Notes: generated by a model not told the origin, from the sequence alone. Counted from the first letter of the stretch, positions 7,970-17,155 are shown. The stretch is 64,000 nt of DNA from Sphingomonas cavernae (GCF_003590775.1 NZ_QYUM01000004.1:868001-932000); one strand, 5' to 3'. Numbers and translations are program-made.

Positions 7970-9523
7970 CCATTCGATCGTGCCGGGCGGCTTTGAGGTA
8001 TAGTCATAGACCACGCGGTTGATGCCCTTCACCTCGTTGACGATCCGCGTCGCCACGCGCGTCAGGAAGCTGGCGTCGAAGGGATAGACATCGGCGGTCA
8101 TGCCGTCGGTCGAGGTCACCGCACGCAGCGCGCAGACGCTGTCATAGGTCCGCCCGTCGCCCATCACGCCTACGGTCTTGACGGGGAGCAGCACCGCAAA
8201 GGCCTGCCAGATCGCGTCATAGAGCCCAGCATTGCGGATCTCTTCCAGATAGATCGCGTCAGCCTTGCGCAATATGTCGCACTTGTCCTTGCTGACCTCG
8301 CCCGGAATACGGATCGCAAGCCCAGGCCCCGGGAACGGGTGCCGGCCAACGAACACCTCCGGCAGCCCAAGCTCGCGACCGAGCGCGCGGACCTCGTCCT
8401 TGAACAGCTCGCGCAAGGGTTCGACGAGCTTCATGTTCATCCGCTCGGGCAGCCCGCCGACATTATGGTGGCTCTTGATCGTCACGCTCGGCCCGCCGGT
8501 GAACGACACCGATTCGATCACGTCGGGGTAGAGTGTGCCCTGCGCCAGGAATTCGGCGCCGCCGATCTTGCGCGCCTCTTCCTCGAACACGTCGATGAAG
8601 GTCTTGCCGATGAACTTGCGCTTCTTTTCGGGGTCGGTCTCGCCCTTGAGCCCCGACAGGAACAGCGTCTCCGCATTCACGTGAACGAGCGGGATATTAT
8701 AAGCCCCACGGAACAGGCTCACCACCTGATCGGCCTCGCCCGAGCGCATCAGGCCGTGGTCGACGAACACGCAGGTCAATTGCTCGCCGATCGCCTCATG
8801 GATAAGCACCGCCGCGACCGCGCTGTCGACGCCGCCCGACAGCCCGCAGATCACCTTGCCCTTGCCCACTTGCGCGCGGATCTCGGCGATCTTGGTCTCG
8901 CGGAACTCGGCCATCGTCCAGTCGCCCTTGAGCCCGCAGACATGGCGTGCGAAATTGGCGATCAGTTTCGCACCATCGGGGGTGTGGACGACCTCGGGGT
9001 GGAACTGCACGCCATAAAAGCGCCGCGCCTCGTCGGCCGTCGCCGCAAAGGGCGCGCCGTCCGATTGCGCGATCGTGCGGAACCCCGGCGCGGGTTGCGT
9101 CACGCGGTCGCCATGGCTCATCCACACCTGATGCGTCTCGCCCTCGGCCCACAGCCCGTCGAAGATCGTCGAACGCTCGGCGATATCGATGAAGGCGCGG
9201 CCGAATTCGGCATGGTCGTGCGCCTCCACCTTGCCGCCAAGCTGTTCCATCATCGTCTGCTGGCCGTAGCAGATGCCAAGGATGGGGATGCCCGCCTCGA
9301 AGAAATGCTGTGGCGCGCGCGGGCTCTCTATGTCGGTGACCGATGCCGGCCCGCCCGACAGGATGATGCCGCTGGGCTTCATCCGCTCGAATGCCTCGGC
9401 GGCGGCGTTGAATGGCGCAATCTCGCTATAGACCCCCGCCTCGCGCACGCGCCGGGCGATCAATTGCGTCACCTGGCTGCCGAAATCGACGATGAGGATG
9501 GAGTCCTGCGGCTGTATGGTCAT
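7964..9523 (-). CDS. guaA: GMP synthase (glutamine-hydrolysing)
   Basis: Converts XMP to GMP with ATP and glutamine in purine synthesis. It is a fused enzyme of 519 residues. The class I amidotransferase domain (about 1-200) contains SGGPASV, the nucleophile GICYGQQ and FHPEV. The ATP-pyrophosphatase domain has the P-loop GLSGGVDS and DHGLMR. The C-terminal dimerisation domain ends [11 protein letters not shown]. The frame is open 49 codons further, but [17 protein letters not shown] at 9523 is the conserved start. A 200-base leader with a strong hairpin precedes it. Confidence 0.97.
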   Translation of the reverse strand: MTIQPQDSILIVDFGSQVTQLIARRVREAGVYSEIAPFNAAAEAFERMKPSGIILSGGPASVTDIESPRAPQHFFEAGIPILGICYGQQTMMEQLGGKVEAHDHAEFGRAFIDIAERSTIFDGLWAEGETHQVWMSHGDRVTQPAPGFRTIAQSDGAPFAATADEARRFYGVQFHPEVVHTPDGAKLIANFARHVCGLKGDWTMAEFRETKIAEIRAQVGKGKVICGLSGGVDSAVAAVLIHEAIGEQLTCVFVDHGLMRSGEADQVVSLFRGAYNIPLVHVNAETLFLSGLKGETDPEKKRKFIGKTFIDVFEEEARKIGGAEFLAQGTLYPDVIESVSFTGGPSVTIKSHHNVGGLPERMNMKLVEPLRELFKDEVRALGRELGLPEVFVGRHPFPGPGLAIRIPGEVSKDKCDILRKADAIYLEEIRNAGLYDAIWQAFAVLLPVKTVGVMGDGRTYDSVCALRAVTSTDGMTADVYPFDASFLTRVATRIVNEVKGINRVVYDYTSKPPGTIEWE

Positions 9524-9645
9524 CGAGTCGCCTGAAATGTCTGAAATGAGGAGGTGCGCGCCGGTTAAAGCGCGCGCGCGCGCCTGTCCAGTTTTGCGGC
9601 GCATCAGGTGGCGCGAGCCATCCGGGGCGAGCTGGAGAGAAAGGT

Positions 9646-9683
9646 GCCGCCGGCCTTGCAAGGGCAGCAAGATGGCCGGCGGC
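9646..9683 (-). promoter_or_regulatory. Structured leader hairpin upstream of guaA
   Basis: Ten-base perfect stem gccgccggcc / ggccggcggc with an 18-base loop that can itself pair (ttgc / gcaa). It lies about 123 bases before the guaA start and downstream of the candidate promoter, so it would be in the 5' untranslated RNA. No U-run is adjacent, so attenuation is only a possibility. Confidence 0.4.
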
Positions 9684-9737
9684 TAAGGTATCGAGAAAAC
9701 TCGAACAGGACGGGGAGAGGGAGCCGCCTGTGCAACC

Positions 9738-9766
9738 TTTAAAGCATAAATGATAATGCCTCGCAA
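9738..9766 (-). promoter_or_regulatory. Candidate guaA promoter
   Basis: On the minus strand TTGCGA (9761-9766), a 17-base spacer and TTTAAA (9738-9743) fit a sigma-70-type promoter in the only AT-rich part of this intergenic region. The assignment is by eye only. Confidence 0.4.
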
Positions 9767-9830
9767 GAGCGATTAAAGATGGGGGAGCCTGCAATCATTC
9801 CTGACGATGCGTCATATCTGCGCGGCCTTC

Positions 9831-10271
9831 TCAACCCGCTTCAGATCCGTCGTCCAGACGCATGCTCTCCACCCGGCCCTTGCGCGCGAAACAGGTGAAC
9901 AACGTCTCGTCGCGGAACAGGCCCAAAACGCCGCGCCCGGTTTCAACGACGCCCTCGACCTCCCAGCCGCCGCCTGTCTCACGCACCTGCCCGATCGCGT
10001 TGACCCGGCCGCGCTGCCCGCCAACCGTCGCTTCGCGCTCGGCGGCGAGCGCGCAAAGATCGACTGCCGCGTCCTCGGCGCTGGAAGGCGCCGCCTCTGC
10101 GGCCTCCTCATCGCCGAACCCGACCTCCACCTCGTCCGAAGGCAAGGTCTGTTCGCTCCCGTCCTCATTCTGGAGACGCTGGGGCGGATCAAAGGCCAGC
10201 GCCGGCATTGCCGGCACGAGCAGCAACGCTGCCACAACCGCAGATCCGCTGAGAACCTTGATACCCGACAT
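9831..10271 (-). CDS. Exported hypothetical protein, paralogue A of a tandem pair
   Basis: A 146-residue protein with a Sec signal peptide (MSGIKVLSGSAVVAALLLVP, cleavage after PALA). It has an acidic linker and a C-terminal domain containing DLCALAAEREA, GGGWEVEGVVETG and LFTCFARKGRVESMRLDDG. The same domain recurs in the next gene upstream (10432-10968), with equivalent Cys residues in DLC/ETC and FTC/FIC. The two genes are tandem duplicates that have diverged. The frame is open far upstream, but the start at 10271 gives the signal peptide. Function unknown; probably periplasmic. Confidence 0.72.
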   Translation of the reverse strand: MSGIKVLSGSAVVAALLLVPAMPALAFDPPQRLQNEDGSEQTLPSDEVEVGFGDEEAAEAAPSSAEDAAVDLCALAAEREATVGGQRGRVNAIGQVRETGGGWEVEGVVETGRGVLGLFRDETLFTCFARKGRVESMRLDDGSEAG

Positions 10272-10431
10272 AGACGCTACCCTTCCGAGACAATGGAGAA
10301 GCACCGGGCTATCGGGAGCGCACTTTCGCCGCAATGAACCGTTGGCATCCGCCGTACACGCGCGCAGGGTTCGGTCCGAATATCCTGTCGCTTCATCGCG
10401 CCGGCATGCGACTACCGCTGCCGGCGTCGGG

Positions 10432-10968
10432 TCAGCGTACAGCGACGCTGCTGTCGAACGTGATGTCCTCGACCTGGCCATGGCGTACCGCGCAGATGAA
10501 GCCCCGGCCGCCTGCGTAACGCGTGCGATAGCCGTCGCGCGTTTCGACGACCCCGGCTATCTCCCAGCCATCATCGGCGGGGTCGACCGTGGTGATCTCG
10601 CGAACCCGCGCATCGAGGCCGCCCTCGGACGCACGCGCCTCGGCAGCGCGCGCGCAAGTCTCGACGGCGACATCCTCGTCGTCGGTCGCGGGGCGCGATT
10701 GCGATTGATCTTCGGGATAGCGACTGTCGGGTGCAGGCCTGCGGTTTTTCGATGCCGCCGATGCGATCGCGGCAATCCCGCCAAGGATGATGATGCCCGC
10801 GATCACGTCGCCGGCGTCGACCCTGTCGCGGTGGCGCCAGCCGCCGCCATGCCCCCAGCCGCCATTGCCCCAGCCGCGATGCGGCCCGCGCGCGAGCGCG
10901 GGCGTCGTCGATGTGGCGAGCAACGCCGCGATCACGGCGCCTGCGGCAATCCTGTGCATCCTCGCCAT
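10432..10968 (-). CDS. Exported hypothetical protein, paralogue B of a tandem pair
   Basis: A 178-residue protein with signal peptide (MHRIAAGAVIAALLATSTTP, cleavage after PALA) and a Gly/His/Trp-rich stretch (GWGNGGWGHGGGWRHRDR) resembling metal-binding low-complexity segments. A hydrophobic segment (AGDVIAGIIILGGIAAIAS) follows. The C-terminal domain has ETCARAAEARA, DDGWEIAGVVETRDG and GFICAVRHGQVEDITFD. That domain is shared with the downstream paralogue at 9831-10271, 160 bases away. The start at 10968 is preceded by GAAGGA. Unknown role in the envelope. Confidence 0.72.
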   Translation of the reverse strand: MARMHRIAAGAVIAALLATSTTPALARGPHRGWGNGGWGHGGGWRHRDRVDAGDVIAGIIILGGIAAIASAASKNRRPAPDSRYPEDQSQSRPATDDEDVAVETCARAAEARASEGGLDARVREITTVDPADDGWEIAGVVETRDGYRTRYAGGRGFICAVRHGQVEDITFDSSVAVR

Positions 10969-11183
10969 GTCGCGCGTTCCTTCCCGCTCGGTGCCCATAG
11001 CAATGGGGCAATTTCGGTGATGCTAGACGAGCCGGTCTTACCGCGCGATGAACCGCGACCCGCCCGATCGCCCCTACGGAAAAGACCCGATGGCGCTCGC
11101 ACCGTTCGGGACGCACAAAGGGGTGCGGCTATTGGCGCATGATTTCGGCTTCGCGCATCCGGCCGCCCCCACCGGAGGCGATC

Positions 11184-12680
11184 ATGGCAGACAAACCGAA
11201 CATCCTTTTCATCATGGGTGACGATATCGGCTGGTTCAATCCCAGTTGCTACAACAGCGGGATGATGGGCTATCGCACGCCCAATATCGACCGGATCGCA
11301 GAAGAAGGTGCGCGGTTCACCGACTGGTATGCGCAGCAGAGCTGCACCGCCGGCCGCGCCGCATTCCTCACCGGCCAGTCGCCGATCCGCACGGGCCTGA
11401 CCAAGGTCGGCCTGCCGGGCGCCGATCTCGGGCTCGGGCCCGACGATCCGTGCATCGCGCAGGTGCTGAAAGCACAGGGCTATGCCACTGGCCAGTTCGG
11501 CAAGAACCATCTCGGCGACCGCGATGAGCATCTGCCGACGATGCACGGCTTCGACGAGTTCTTCGGCAATCTTTATCACCTCAATGCCGAGGAGGAGCCG
11601 GAGAACGAGGACTATCCCAAGGATCCGAAGTTCAAGGAGAAATTCGGCCCGCGCGGCGTGCTCAGGTGCAAGGCCGATGGCAAGGGCGGCCAGACGATCG
11701 AGAACACGGGGCCGATGGGCAGCAAGCGGATGGAGACGGTCGACGAGGAATTCCTCGCCGATGCCAAGGACTTCATCAAGCGCAAGCAGGGTGAGGGCAC
11801 GCCCTGGTTCTGCTATTTCAACTCGACGCGCATGCACATTTTCACGCACCTCAAGGAGGCGTCGAAGGGCAAGACCGGCCTCGGCCTCTATCCCGACGGC
11901 ATGGTCGAGCATGACGGCCATGTCGGCGAACTGCTGGCGCTGGTCGACGAGCTCGGCGTCAAGGACAACACGATCGTCGTCTACACGACCGACAATGGCG
12001 CCGAATGCTTCACCTGGCCCGATGGCGGCACAACGCCCTTCAAGGGCGAGAAGGCAACCAACTGGGAAGGCGGCTTCCGCGTGCCCTGCGTGATCCGCTG
12101 GCCCGGAACGATCAAGCCGGGCACGATCGTCAACGACATCTGCGCGCATGAGGATTTCCTGCCCACCCTCGGCGCGGCCGCGGGCGACAGCGATGTCGTC
12201 GACAGGGTGAAAAAGGGCGGAAAGATCGGCAACAAGAGCTTCAAGGTGCACCTTGACGGGTACAACCTTATCCCGTTCTTCAAGGGCGAGGAGAAGGAAT
12301 CGCCACGCCAGGGCTTTGCCTATTGGAGCGACGACGGCGACCTGATGGCACTGCGCGTTCGCCACTGGAAGGTCACTTTCATGGCACAGAACACCGAGAT
12401 CGGCCCGCATGCGCCGCTCGGCGTGTGGCAGGGTGCATTCACGCCGCTCCGCGCGCCACTCATGTACAATCTGCGATCGGATCCATTCGAGCGCGGCCCG
12501 GAAAGCATCTACTATGCGGACTTTGTGGCCCGCCGGATGTTCCTGATGGTGCCCGCGCAGGCGATCGTTGCCAAGCTGCTCGCAAGCTTCAAGGACTTCC
12601 CGCCGCGTGCCAAGGCGGCGAGTTTCACGGTGAGCGATGCGATGGACAAGATCGCGACCGCGAGCCCGAACCAGAACTGA
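11184..12680 (+). CDS. Type I (formylglycine) sulfatase, arylsulfatase family
   Basis: A 498-residue alkaline-phosphatase-superfamily hydrolase. Features are NILFIMGDDIGW (metal-binding Asp pair), the sulfatase signature CTAGRAAFLTGQ with the Cys that is oxidised to formylglycine, GKNHLGD and YTTDNGAE (metal ligands). The start at 11184 has GGAGG seven bases upstream; the longer frame from 11139 is unlikely. No signal peptide is visible, so the enzyme seems cytosolic. A formylglycine-generating enzyme is required and none is encoded in the window. The substrate (aryl sulfate or other) cannot be read from sequence. Confidence 0.9.
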   Translation: MADKPNILFIMGDDIGWFNPSCYNSGMMGYRTPNIDRIAEEGARFTDWYAQQSCTAGRAAFLTGQSPIRTGLTKVGLPGADLGLGPDDPCIAQVLKAQGYATGQFGKNHLGDRDEHLPTMHGFDEFFGNLYHLNAEEEPENEDYPKDPKFKEKFGPRGVLRCKADGKGGQTIENTGPMGSKRMETVDEEFLADAKDFIKRKQGEGTPWFCYFNSTRMHIFTHLKEASKGKTGLGLYPDGMVEHDGHVGELLALVDELGVKDNTIVVYTTDNGAECFTWPDGGTTPFKGEKATNWEGGFRVPCVIRWPGTIKPGTIVNDICAHEDFLPTLGAAAGDSDVVDRVKKGGKIGNKSFKVHLDGYNLIPFFKGEEKESPRQGFAYWSDDGDLMALRVRHWKVTFMAQNTEIGPHAPLGVWQGAFTPLRAPLMYNLRSDPFERGPESIYYADFVARRMFLMVPAQAIVAKLLASFKDFPPRAKAASFTVSDAMDKIATASPNQN

Positions 12681-13080
12681 AGCACATCACACTACCCGGC
12701 GTCGGCCCTGACGGGCCGGCGCGCGGGTGCCCAGATTGTGGCTTTTCGTGGTCAGGGCTTGAGCGGGAGCCTATGCCGGAAACGACTGTATGTCCGGAAA
12801 AATGGACTCCTGCTTTCGCTGGAGCACTGCACCCCGTTAAACGTACAATACGCTAGTTATCGGCAGCCAAGGCGCGGGTGGCAGGGCGTTTTCAACCGCA
12901 AGCGGCGATGGTGCCGACTGCTCAGCAGCAACGGATATGCAGGGGGTCCCGCAGCCGCGAATGGCAGCCTTGGGCGAGACGATGCGCGCTGATCGCAGGG
13001 CGCTTTCGTCCCACCGCGATCAGCGTCACCAGTATTAGCGTTTCAGTTGGCCGCGCTCCTCCGCGGCCGCTCCGATAAGC
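12681..13080. other. 400-bp gap without a supported gene
   Basis: Contains a hairpin just after the sulfatase (gcgtcggccc / gggccggcgc, about 12700-12722, one mismatch, no T-run) and a ten-base inverted repeat cgctgatcgc (12987-12996) / gcgatcagcg (13016-13025). Short open frames here have no ribosome site and no recognisable protein. Confidence 0.55.
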
Positions 13081-13335
13081 TCAGGGGCTTGCCGGCTCGT
13101 CATCGTCGTCGGTGATCAGGATAATCCCAACGACCACCGCGACTGCAGCAACCGCGATGAGTATCCAGCTCGCGCCCGCGATCTGGTTGGCGTCCTTGGT
13201 CGCGGCGCCCGAACGCTTGACATTATTGACGACAGACAATTTCGAGGCAGCCGATTGAGGTGCTGCAGCAATGGCGGGTGTCGCCGCCATCATCAGTGCA
13301 GCCGCCGCGGCAGCCATGGTTCCCAACTTCTTCAT
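13081..13335 (-). CDS. Small exported/membrane protein (84 aa)
   Basis: The start is supported by AAAGGGGAT upstream of the ATG. It has a signal peptide (MKKLGTMAAAAAALMMAATP, cleaved near AIA-AAP), a short variable middle and one C-terminal membrane helix (ASWILIAVAAVAVVVGIILI). It ends with an acidic tail DDDDEPASP. Predicted as a single-span inner-membrane protein with a cytosolic acidic tail. It lies 145 bases downstream of the prolyl oligopeptidase gene on the same strand. Function unknown. Confidence 0.7.
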   Translation of the reverse strand: MKKLGTMAAAAAALMMAATPAIAAAPQSAASKLSVVNNVKRSGAATKDANQIAGASWILIAVAAVAVVVGIILITDDDDEPASP

Positions 13336-13480
13336 CGTTGATCCCCTTTCTTGGTGGGCGCATGTGCCCATAGCACAGAACCTCCGACCTTCGAAGCGGT
13401 TCCCGCACGTGTAAAATTTCGTTTCCCCGCGCGGGAACTTGGGGCGAAAACGTCTCATGGCCGGCGCGCGCCGATCGCGT

Positions 13481-15664
13481 CTATTTTTCGACCGCGTCGA
13501 TCTTCAGCCCCGTCCATTTGCCGATGAACGCGTACATGTCGGCGGATTCCTCGATGATCTTGTCGGTAGGCTTGCCCGAGCCATGGCCCGCGCGCGTCTC
13601 GATCCGGATGAGGTGCGGCTTGGCGCCGATGTCCGCTGCCTGGAGCGCCGCGGTATATTTGAAGCTGTGGCCGGGGACGACGCGGTCATCGGTATCCGCG
13701 GTGGTCACGAGGATCGCGGGATAGTCGGCGCCAGGCTTCACATTGTGATAGGGCGAATAGGCGCGCAGCGCCTTGAAATCGGCCTCCTTGTCGGGGTGGC
13801 CGTAATCGTCCACCCAATAGCGCCCTGCGGTCCAGCGGTCGAAGCGGAGCATGTCCATCACGCCCACGCCGGGGAGCGCGGCGGCGAACAGGTCGGGACG
13901 CTGGTTGACCACCGCGCCTACGAGGAGCCCGCCATTGGATCGCCCCTCGATCGCGAGCTTGTCCTTCGCGGTGATCCCCTGCGCGATCAGATATTCGCCC
14001 GCGCCGATAAAGTCGTCGAACACGTTCTGCTTGTTCTGCAGCCGGCCCGCGTCGTGCCATGCCTTGCCATATTCGCCGCCCCCGCGCAGGTTCGCGATTG
14101 CGAGCACCCCGCCCTGTTCAAGCCAGGCGAGCTTGGTCGCCGAGAAGCTCGGCGTCACCGAGATGTTGAAGCCGCCATAGCCATAAAGCAGCGTCGGCGC
14201 GCCACCGCTGGGCATCGGTCCCTTCTTGCGGACGATGAACACCGGGATCTTCGTCCCGTCCTTCGACGGATAGAATTGCTGGAGCGTCTCATAGGCGGCG
14301 GGATCGAACGCCACCCTGGGCTGCGCGAACACGCTCGCCTCGCCCGTAGTCGTGTTGAAGCGGTAGACCGTGGGCGGCGTCGCAAAGCTCGAGAAGGTGT
14401 AGAAGGTCTCGGGATCGCCCGCCTTGCCGCCAAAGCCCGCCGCGGTGCCGATGCCGGGCAGCGTGATCGCGCCGCCGGGCTTACCGTCCAGCGTCACCAT
14501 CTCGGCCTCGGACTTGGCGTCGCCCAGATAGGCGAGCACGATCTTCTCGCCCACCATCGACGCGCCGACCAACGTATCTGTGCGCTCGGGGACGATCTGC
14601 ACCGGCGCGGCCTTGGGCCTGGCTGCGTCGAGCGTCACCAGCCGCTGCCGCGGCGCGCCCTTGTTGGTAAGAAAATAGAAGCGCGCGCCGACATTACCGA
14701 CCAGTTCCCAGTTGTTCTCGAGGCCCTTGACCAGCGCCTTGGGCTTCGCGCCCGGCGTACCGAGATCGAGCACGTGCATCTCATAGCGCTCGTCGGTGCC
14801 CGCCGAGGAGGTGATGAGCAGATACTTGCCGTCATCGGTCACCTGCGCGCTATGGCCCAGCGCGGGACGATCGGGCGTCTCGTAGACCAGCGTGTCGGCG
14901 GACTGCGGCGTGCCGATGCGGTGGAACCAGACCTGCTGGTTTGAGGTCGTCGACTGGAAGGCCTGCCCTTCCGCGGGCGCCGCGAAGCGCGAATAATAAA
15001 ATCCGCTGCCATCGCCCGCCCAGGACAGATTCGAATATTTGACCCACTTGACCTCGTCGTCGAGCATCTTGCCCGTCGCAGCATCGAGCACCTTCACCGT
15101 GCGCCAGTCGCTGCCGCCATCTTGGATCGCGTAGACGAGCTTCGACCCGTCGTCCGAGGGCGCCCATTCGGCAAGCGCCGTCGCGCCATCCTTTGCCCAT
15201 GTGTTGGGATCGATCAGCACGCGCCGCGCGCCCGCCAGCCCGTCCTGGGCATAAAGCACCGACTGGTTCTGCAGCCCGTCGTTGCGCGTATAGAAATAGC
15301 GGCTGCCCGCTTTGCGCGGTACGCCGAAGCGCTCGAAGTTCATCAGCTTCGTCATCCGCGCCTTGAGCACGTCGCGCCCGGGCAGCGTGTCGAGATAGGC
15401 GTCGGTCACCGCGTTCTGCGCGTCCACCCACGCCTTCACCTTCACGTCGCCGCGCACGTCATTCTCGAGCCAGCGATACGGATCCGCCACCCTGATCCCG
15501 AAATGCGTCTCGGTCGGCCCGCTCCTGTCACTCGCCGGATAGGCGAAGGTCGGCGCGGCCGCGCTGCCCGCGATTGGCGCGGCGTCGTCGGCAGGGATCT
15601 GCGCGTTCAGGCTCATGGGAAGCGCGATAAGGGGAAGGCTCAAAAGGGCAAGCGCGTGGCGCAT
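13481..15664 (-). CDS. Prolyl oligopeptidase (S9A family), exported
   Basis: Serine peptidase cleaving after proline in short peptides; 727 residues. A signal peptide (MRHALALLSLPLIALPMSLN-AQ) directs it to the periplasm. Next comes the short N-terminal catalytic segment (DPYRWLEND), a seven-bladed propeller, and the C-terminal alpha/beta-hydrolase domain. That domain has the nucleophile GRSNGGLL, Asp in TADTDDRVVP and His in RAGHGSGKP. All three catalytic residues are present. The start at 15664 is preceded by GGAG; the frame extends upstream into noncoding sequence. Confidence 0.95.
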   Translation of the reverse strand: MRHALALLSLPLIALPMSLNAQIPADDAAPIAGSAAAPTFAYPASDRSGPTETHFGIRVADPYRWLENDVRGDVKVKAWVDAQNAVTDAYLDTLPGRDVLKARMTKLMNFERFGVPRKAGSRYFYTRNDGLQNQSVLYAQDGLAGARRVLIDPNTWAKDGATALAEWAPSDDGSKLVYAIQDGGSDWRTVKVLDAATGKMLDDEVKWVKYSNLSWAGDGSGFYYSRFAAPAEGQAFQSTTSNQQVWFHRIGTPQSADTLVYETPDRPALGHSAQVTDDGKYLLITSSAGTDERYEMHVLDLGTPGAKPKALVKGLENNWELVGNVGARFYFLTNKGAPRQRLVTLDAARPKAAPVQIVPERTDTLVGASMVGEKIVLAYLGDAKSEAEMVTLDGKPGGAITLPGIGTAAGFGGKAGDPETFYTFSSFATPPTVYRFNTTTGEASVFAQPRVAFDPAAYETLQQFYPSKDGTKIPVFIVRKKGPMPSGGAPTLLYGYGGFNISVTPSFSATKLAWLEQGGVLAIANLRGGGEYGKAWHDAGRLQNKQNVFDDFIGAGEYLIAQGITAKDKLAIEGRSNGGLLVGAVVNQRPDLFAAALPGVGVMDMLRFDRWTAGRYWVDDYGHPDKEADFKALRAYSPYHNVKPGADYPAILVTTADTDDRVVPGHSFKYTAALQAADIGAKPHLIRIETRAGHGSGKPTDKIIEESADMYAFIGKWTGLKIDAVEK

Positions 15665-15828
15665 GGGGTATCGTCTCCGAAACTGGATCTTGTTGCGGTG
15701 AAGCGTAGCGCCCGAGCGATGGATCGCAAACCCGACTCGACGAACGACATGATCTTGCGTCCACGCGCGCAATTGATATCGTTATCGAAACAAATGGGTC
15801 GCATCCAAGCCATTCGATGGGGTGAGGC

Positions 15829-15963
15829 ATGACCGACGAGACCGAAGACAAGCGCAAGGGCGACCGCCGCGATACGGACCGGCGCGGTCCGCCCGACCCC
15901 GATTTCAAGGGTCCCGACCGCCGCACCGGAGAGCGCCGCAAGCACGAGCGCCGCCAGGTCTAG
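15829..15963 (+). CDS. Very small highly charged protein (44 aa)
   Basis: ATG at 15829 preceded by GGTGAGG, stop TAG at 15961. The product is almost entirely polar: MTDETEDKRKGDRRDTDRRG, then a PPDPDF linker and a repeated DRR/ERR pattern ending ERRQV. There are no hydrophobic segments, so it is probably disordered and perhaps nucleic-acid binding. It is divergent from the prolyl oligopeptidase gene. A short ORF of this composition can arise by chance in GC-rich DNA, so support comes mainly from the ribosome site. Confidence 0.45.
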   Translation: MTDETEDKRKGDRRDTDRRGPPDPDFKGPDRRTGERRKHERRQV

Positions 15964-16044
15964 GGCATTCACACCCGCGGCCCCGCGCCGGCCGCGATCA
16001 TCAGCGCCCACGCCATCGCGTCCGTGCCGTCGCCCCCTACCCGT

Positions 16045-16494
16045 TCAGAGCGGGGCGGAACTCGGGCGAATGTCGGCGCCGGTGGCGAAGTGCTTGAGCT
16101 GCTCGACCGCCTCCGTGCATTGTCCTTCGGTTCGATAGCCGCGCCCCGAAGCGAGGATACGATCGGACGCGGTGCGAAGGCGCCACCGCCAATCGCCCCC
16201 CGACCGAAGCGTCGAGGTCAAGCTGACCTCCGACGCGCGATAGATTTCGAAATAGGCGTCCGCGCCCTGATCCGTCTTGCTCGGCACCCAGCAGGACACC
16301 AGACGCCAGGGGTGATCGTCTGTCAGTCCGCTCGCCCGGATCGCTGTCGGCGGCGTCTTTTCCGGATTGGCGTTCGCGGCGCCGCCGGCCTGCACATATG
16401 CGGAAAGGATATCTGTACGGAGTTCCTCGGGCGCCGGAGCTGCGGCACTCAGCGCTCCGCGCCACTGCGAGGGCATGTTACGATTGAACGACAT
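16045..16494 (-). CDS. DUF1508 (YegP-like) domain protein
   Basis: A 149-residue protein. The C-terminal half matches the YegP/DUF1508 pattern: FEIYRASEVS, then WRWRLRTASDRILASGRGYR and CTEAVEQLKHF. The N-terminal half has MSFNRNMPSQWRGAL and an Ala-rich linker with no known domain. GGGAGC precedes the ATG at 16494; the frame extends to 16581 without support. Family members are small, often dimeric proteins of unclear role. Confidence 0.65.
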   Translation of the reverse strand: MSFNRNMPSQWRGALSAAAPAPEELRTDILSAYVQAGGAANANPEKTPPTAIRASGLTDDHPWRLVSCWVPSKTDQGADAYFEIYRASEVSLTSTLRSGGDWRWRLRTASDRILASGRGYRTEGQCTEAVEQLKHFATGADIRPSSAPL

Positions 16495-16710
16495 ATTTCT
16501 GCTCCCATTGGCAAGCGGGAGCAGCGCGTGTCTCTCAGTCGTCACAGGCCTGCAGAAGGTACGGAAGCGACGATGCCGCATGGTACACGCAAACGCAGCT
16601 TTTGGCGAATACGCGCTTGGCGTCGCGCGGCGTGCGCTTCACGGCCGATCATTCGATATTGGGCGGACAGGCGTCAGCGCACGATCAGCGAGAAGCGGCT
16701 GATTATGGCA

Positions 16711-16727
16711 TAGCGGCAGGGCCGCTA
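16711..16727 (-). terminator. Short hairpin overlapping a stop codon
   Basis: Stem tagcggc / gccgcta with a three-base loop. It covers the TAG of the 65-residue gene, so it would form at the 3' end of that mRNA. No U-run follows. Confidence 0.35.
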
Positions 16728-16922
16728 GCGCAATGCCACCGGCCGCGGTGGTTCGGCGGGGTGTAGTGCCTCCAGATCGGCCTCGACCCTTGCCGCGCCT
16801 TCATAATGTGTCGCAAAACCCTGATAGGTCCGGCGAATGGCTTCGCTGGCGGTATGCTCTGCGGCTTCTCGACAATGTCGGGCCCGATCAAGCAAATACT
16901 CCCGATGCGTGCAGATTTTCAT
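16725..16922 (-). CDS. Small helical hypothetical protein (65 aa)
   Basis: Sequence MKICTHREYLLDRARHCREA, then HTASEAIRRTYQGFATHYEG. It resembles the short alphaproteobacterial helical proteins with a pattern R-x-x-x-C-R-x-x-A ... D/E-x-x-R-x-x-Y-x-x-x-A-x-x-W/Y. Two amphipathic helices are predicted. The frame continues upstream to 17057, but the ATG at 16922 begins the conserved-looking part, with a GAGAAG upstream. Function unknown. Confidence 0.55.
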   Translation of the reverse strand: MKICTHREYLLDRARHCREAAEHTASEAIRRTYQGFATHYEGAARVEADLEALHPAEPPRPVALR

Positions 16923-17122
16923 GTGAGCTTCTCGCCAGAAACAAGCGGCAGCTCTCATCTGTCTGTCGGTCGACGCAATGCTCGAAGATCTTGTGCCGAT
17001 GGAGGCGATATGGGCATCACAGACAACTGTTACAACGGTAGCCGCCAATCCTCGCATATGAGGGGATGCGGCGAGGCCGGCGCAGGCATATCCGCAACGC
17101 GTCGACCAGCCCCCCGATCAAC

Positions 17123-17155
17123 AAAAAAGGCCCCGCGTTTCCGCGAGGCCCTTTT
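17123..17155 (-). terminator. Rho-independent terminator of rplQ
   Basis: On the minus strand GGGCCTCGCG-GAAA-CGCGGGGCC followed by TTTTTTG: a tight GC stem, GNRA-like loop and a U-run 25 bases after the rplQ stop. The complementary strand also ends in TTTT, so it could work in both directions. Confidence 0.9.

Larger units (their letters stand above)
9524..9830. other. guaA leader and intergenic region
   Basis: No gene is supported in these 307 bases. They contain a candidate guaA promoter (9738-9766), a stable leader hairpin (9646-9683) and a purine-rich stretch ggacggggagaggga. It does not show a recognisable purine riboswitch fold by eye. Confidence 0.5.

Noticed and set aside
9862-11142. 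426-codon plus-strand open frame
   Set aside because: It is antisense to two signal-peptide genes with good ribosome sites; its product is low-complexity Arg/Ala/Pro without a domain.
10932-12410. 492-codon minus-strand open frame
   Set aside because: Antisense to the sulfatase, which carries clear catalytic motifs.
12738-13078. Short plus-strand frames in the gap after the sulfatase
   Set aside because: No ribosome site, no domain, overlapping each other.
13439-14944. 501-codon plus-strand open frame
   Set aside because: Antisense to prolyl oligopeptidase with all catalytic residues.
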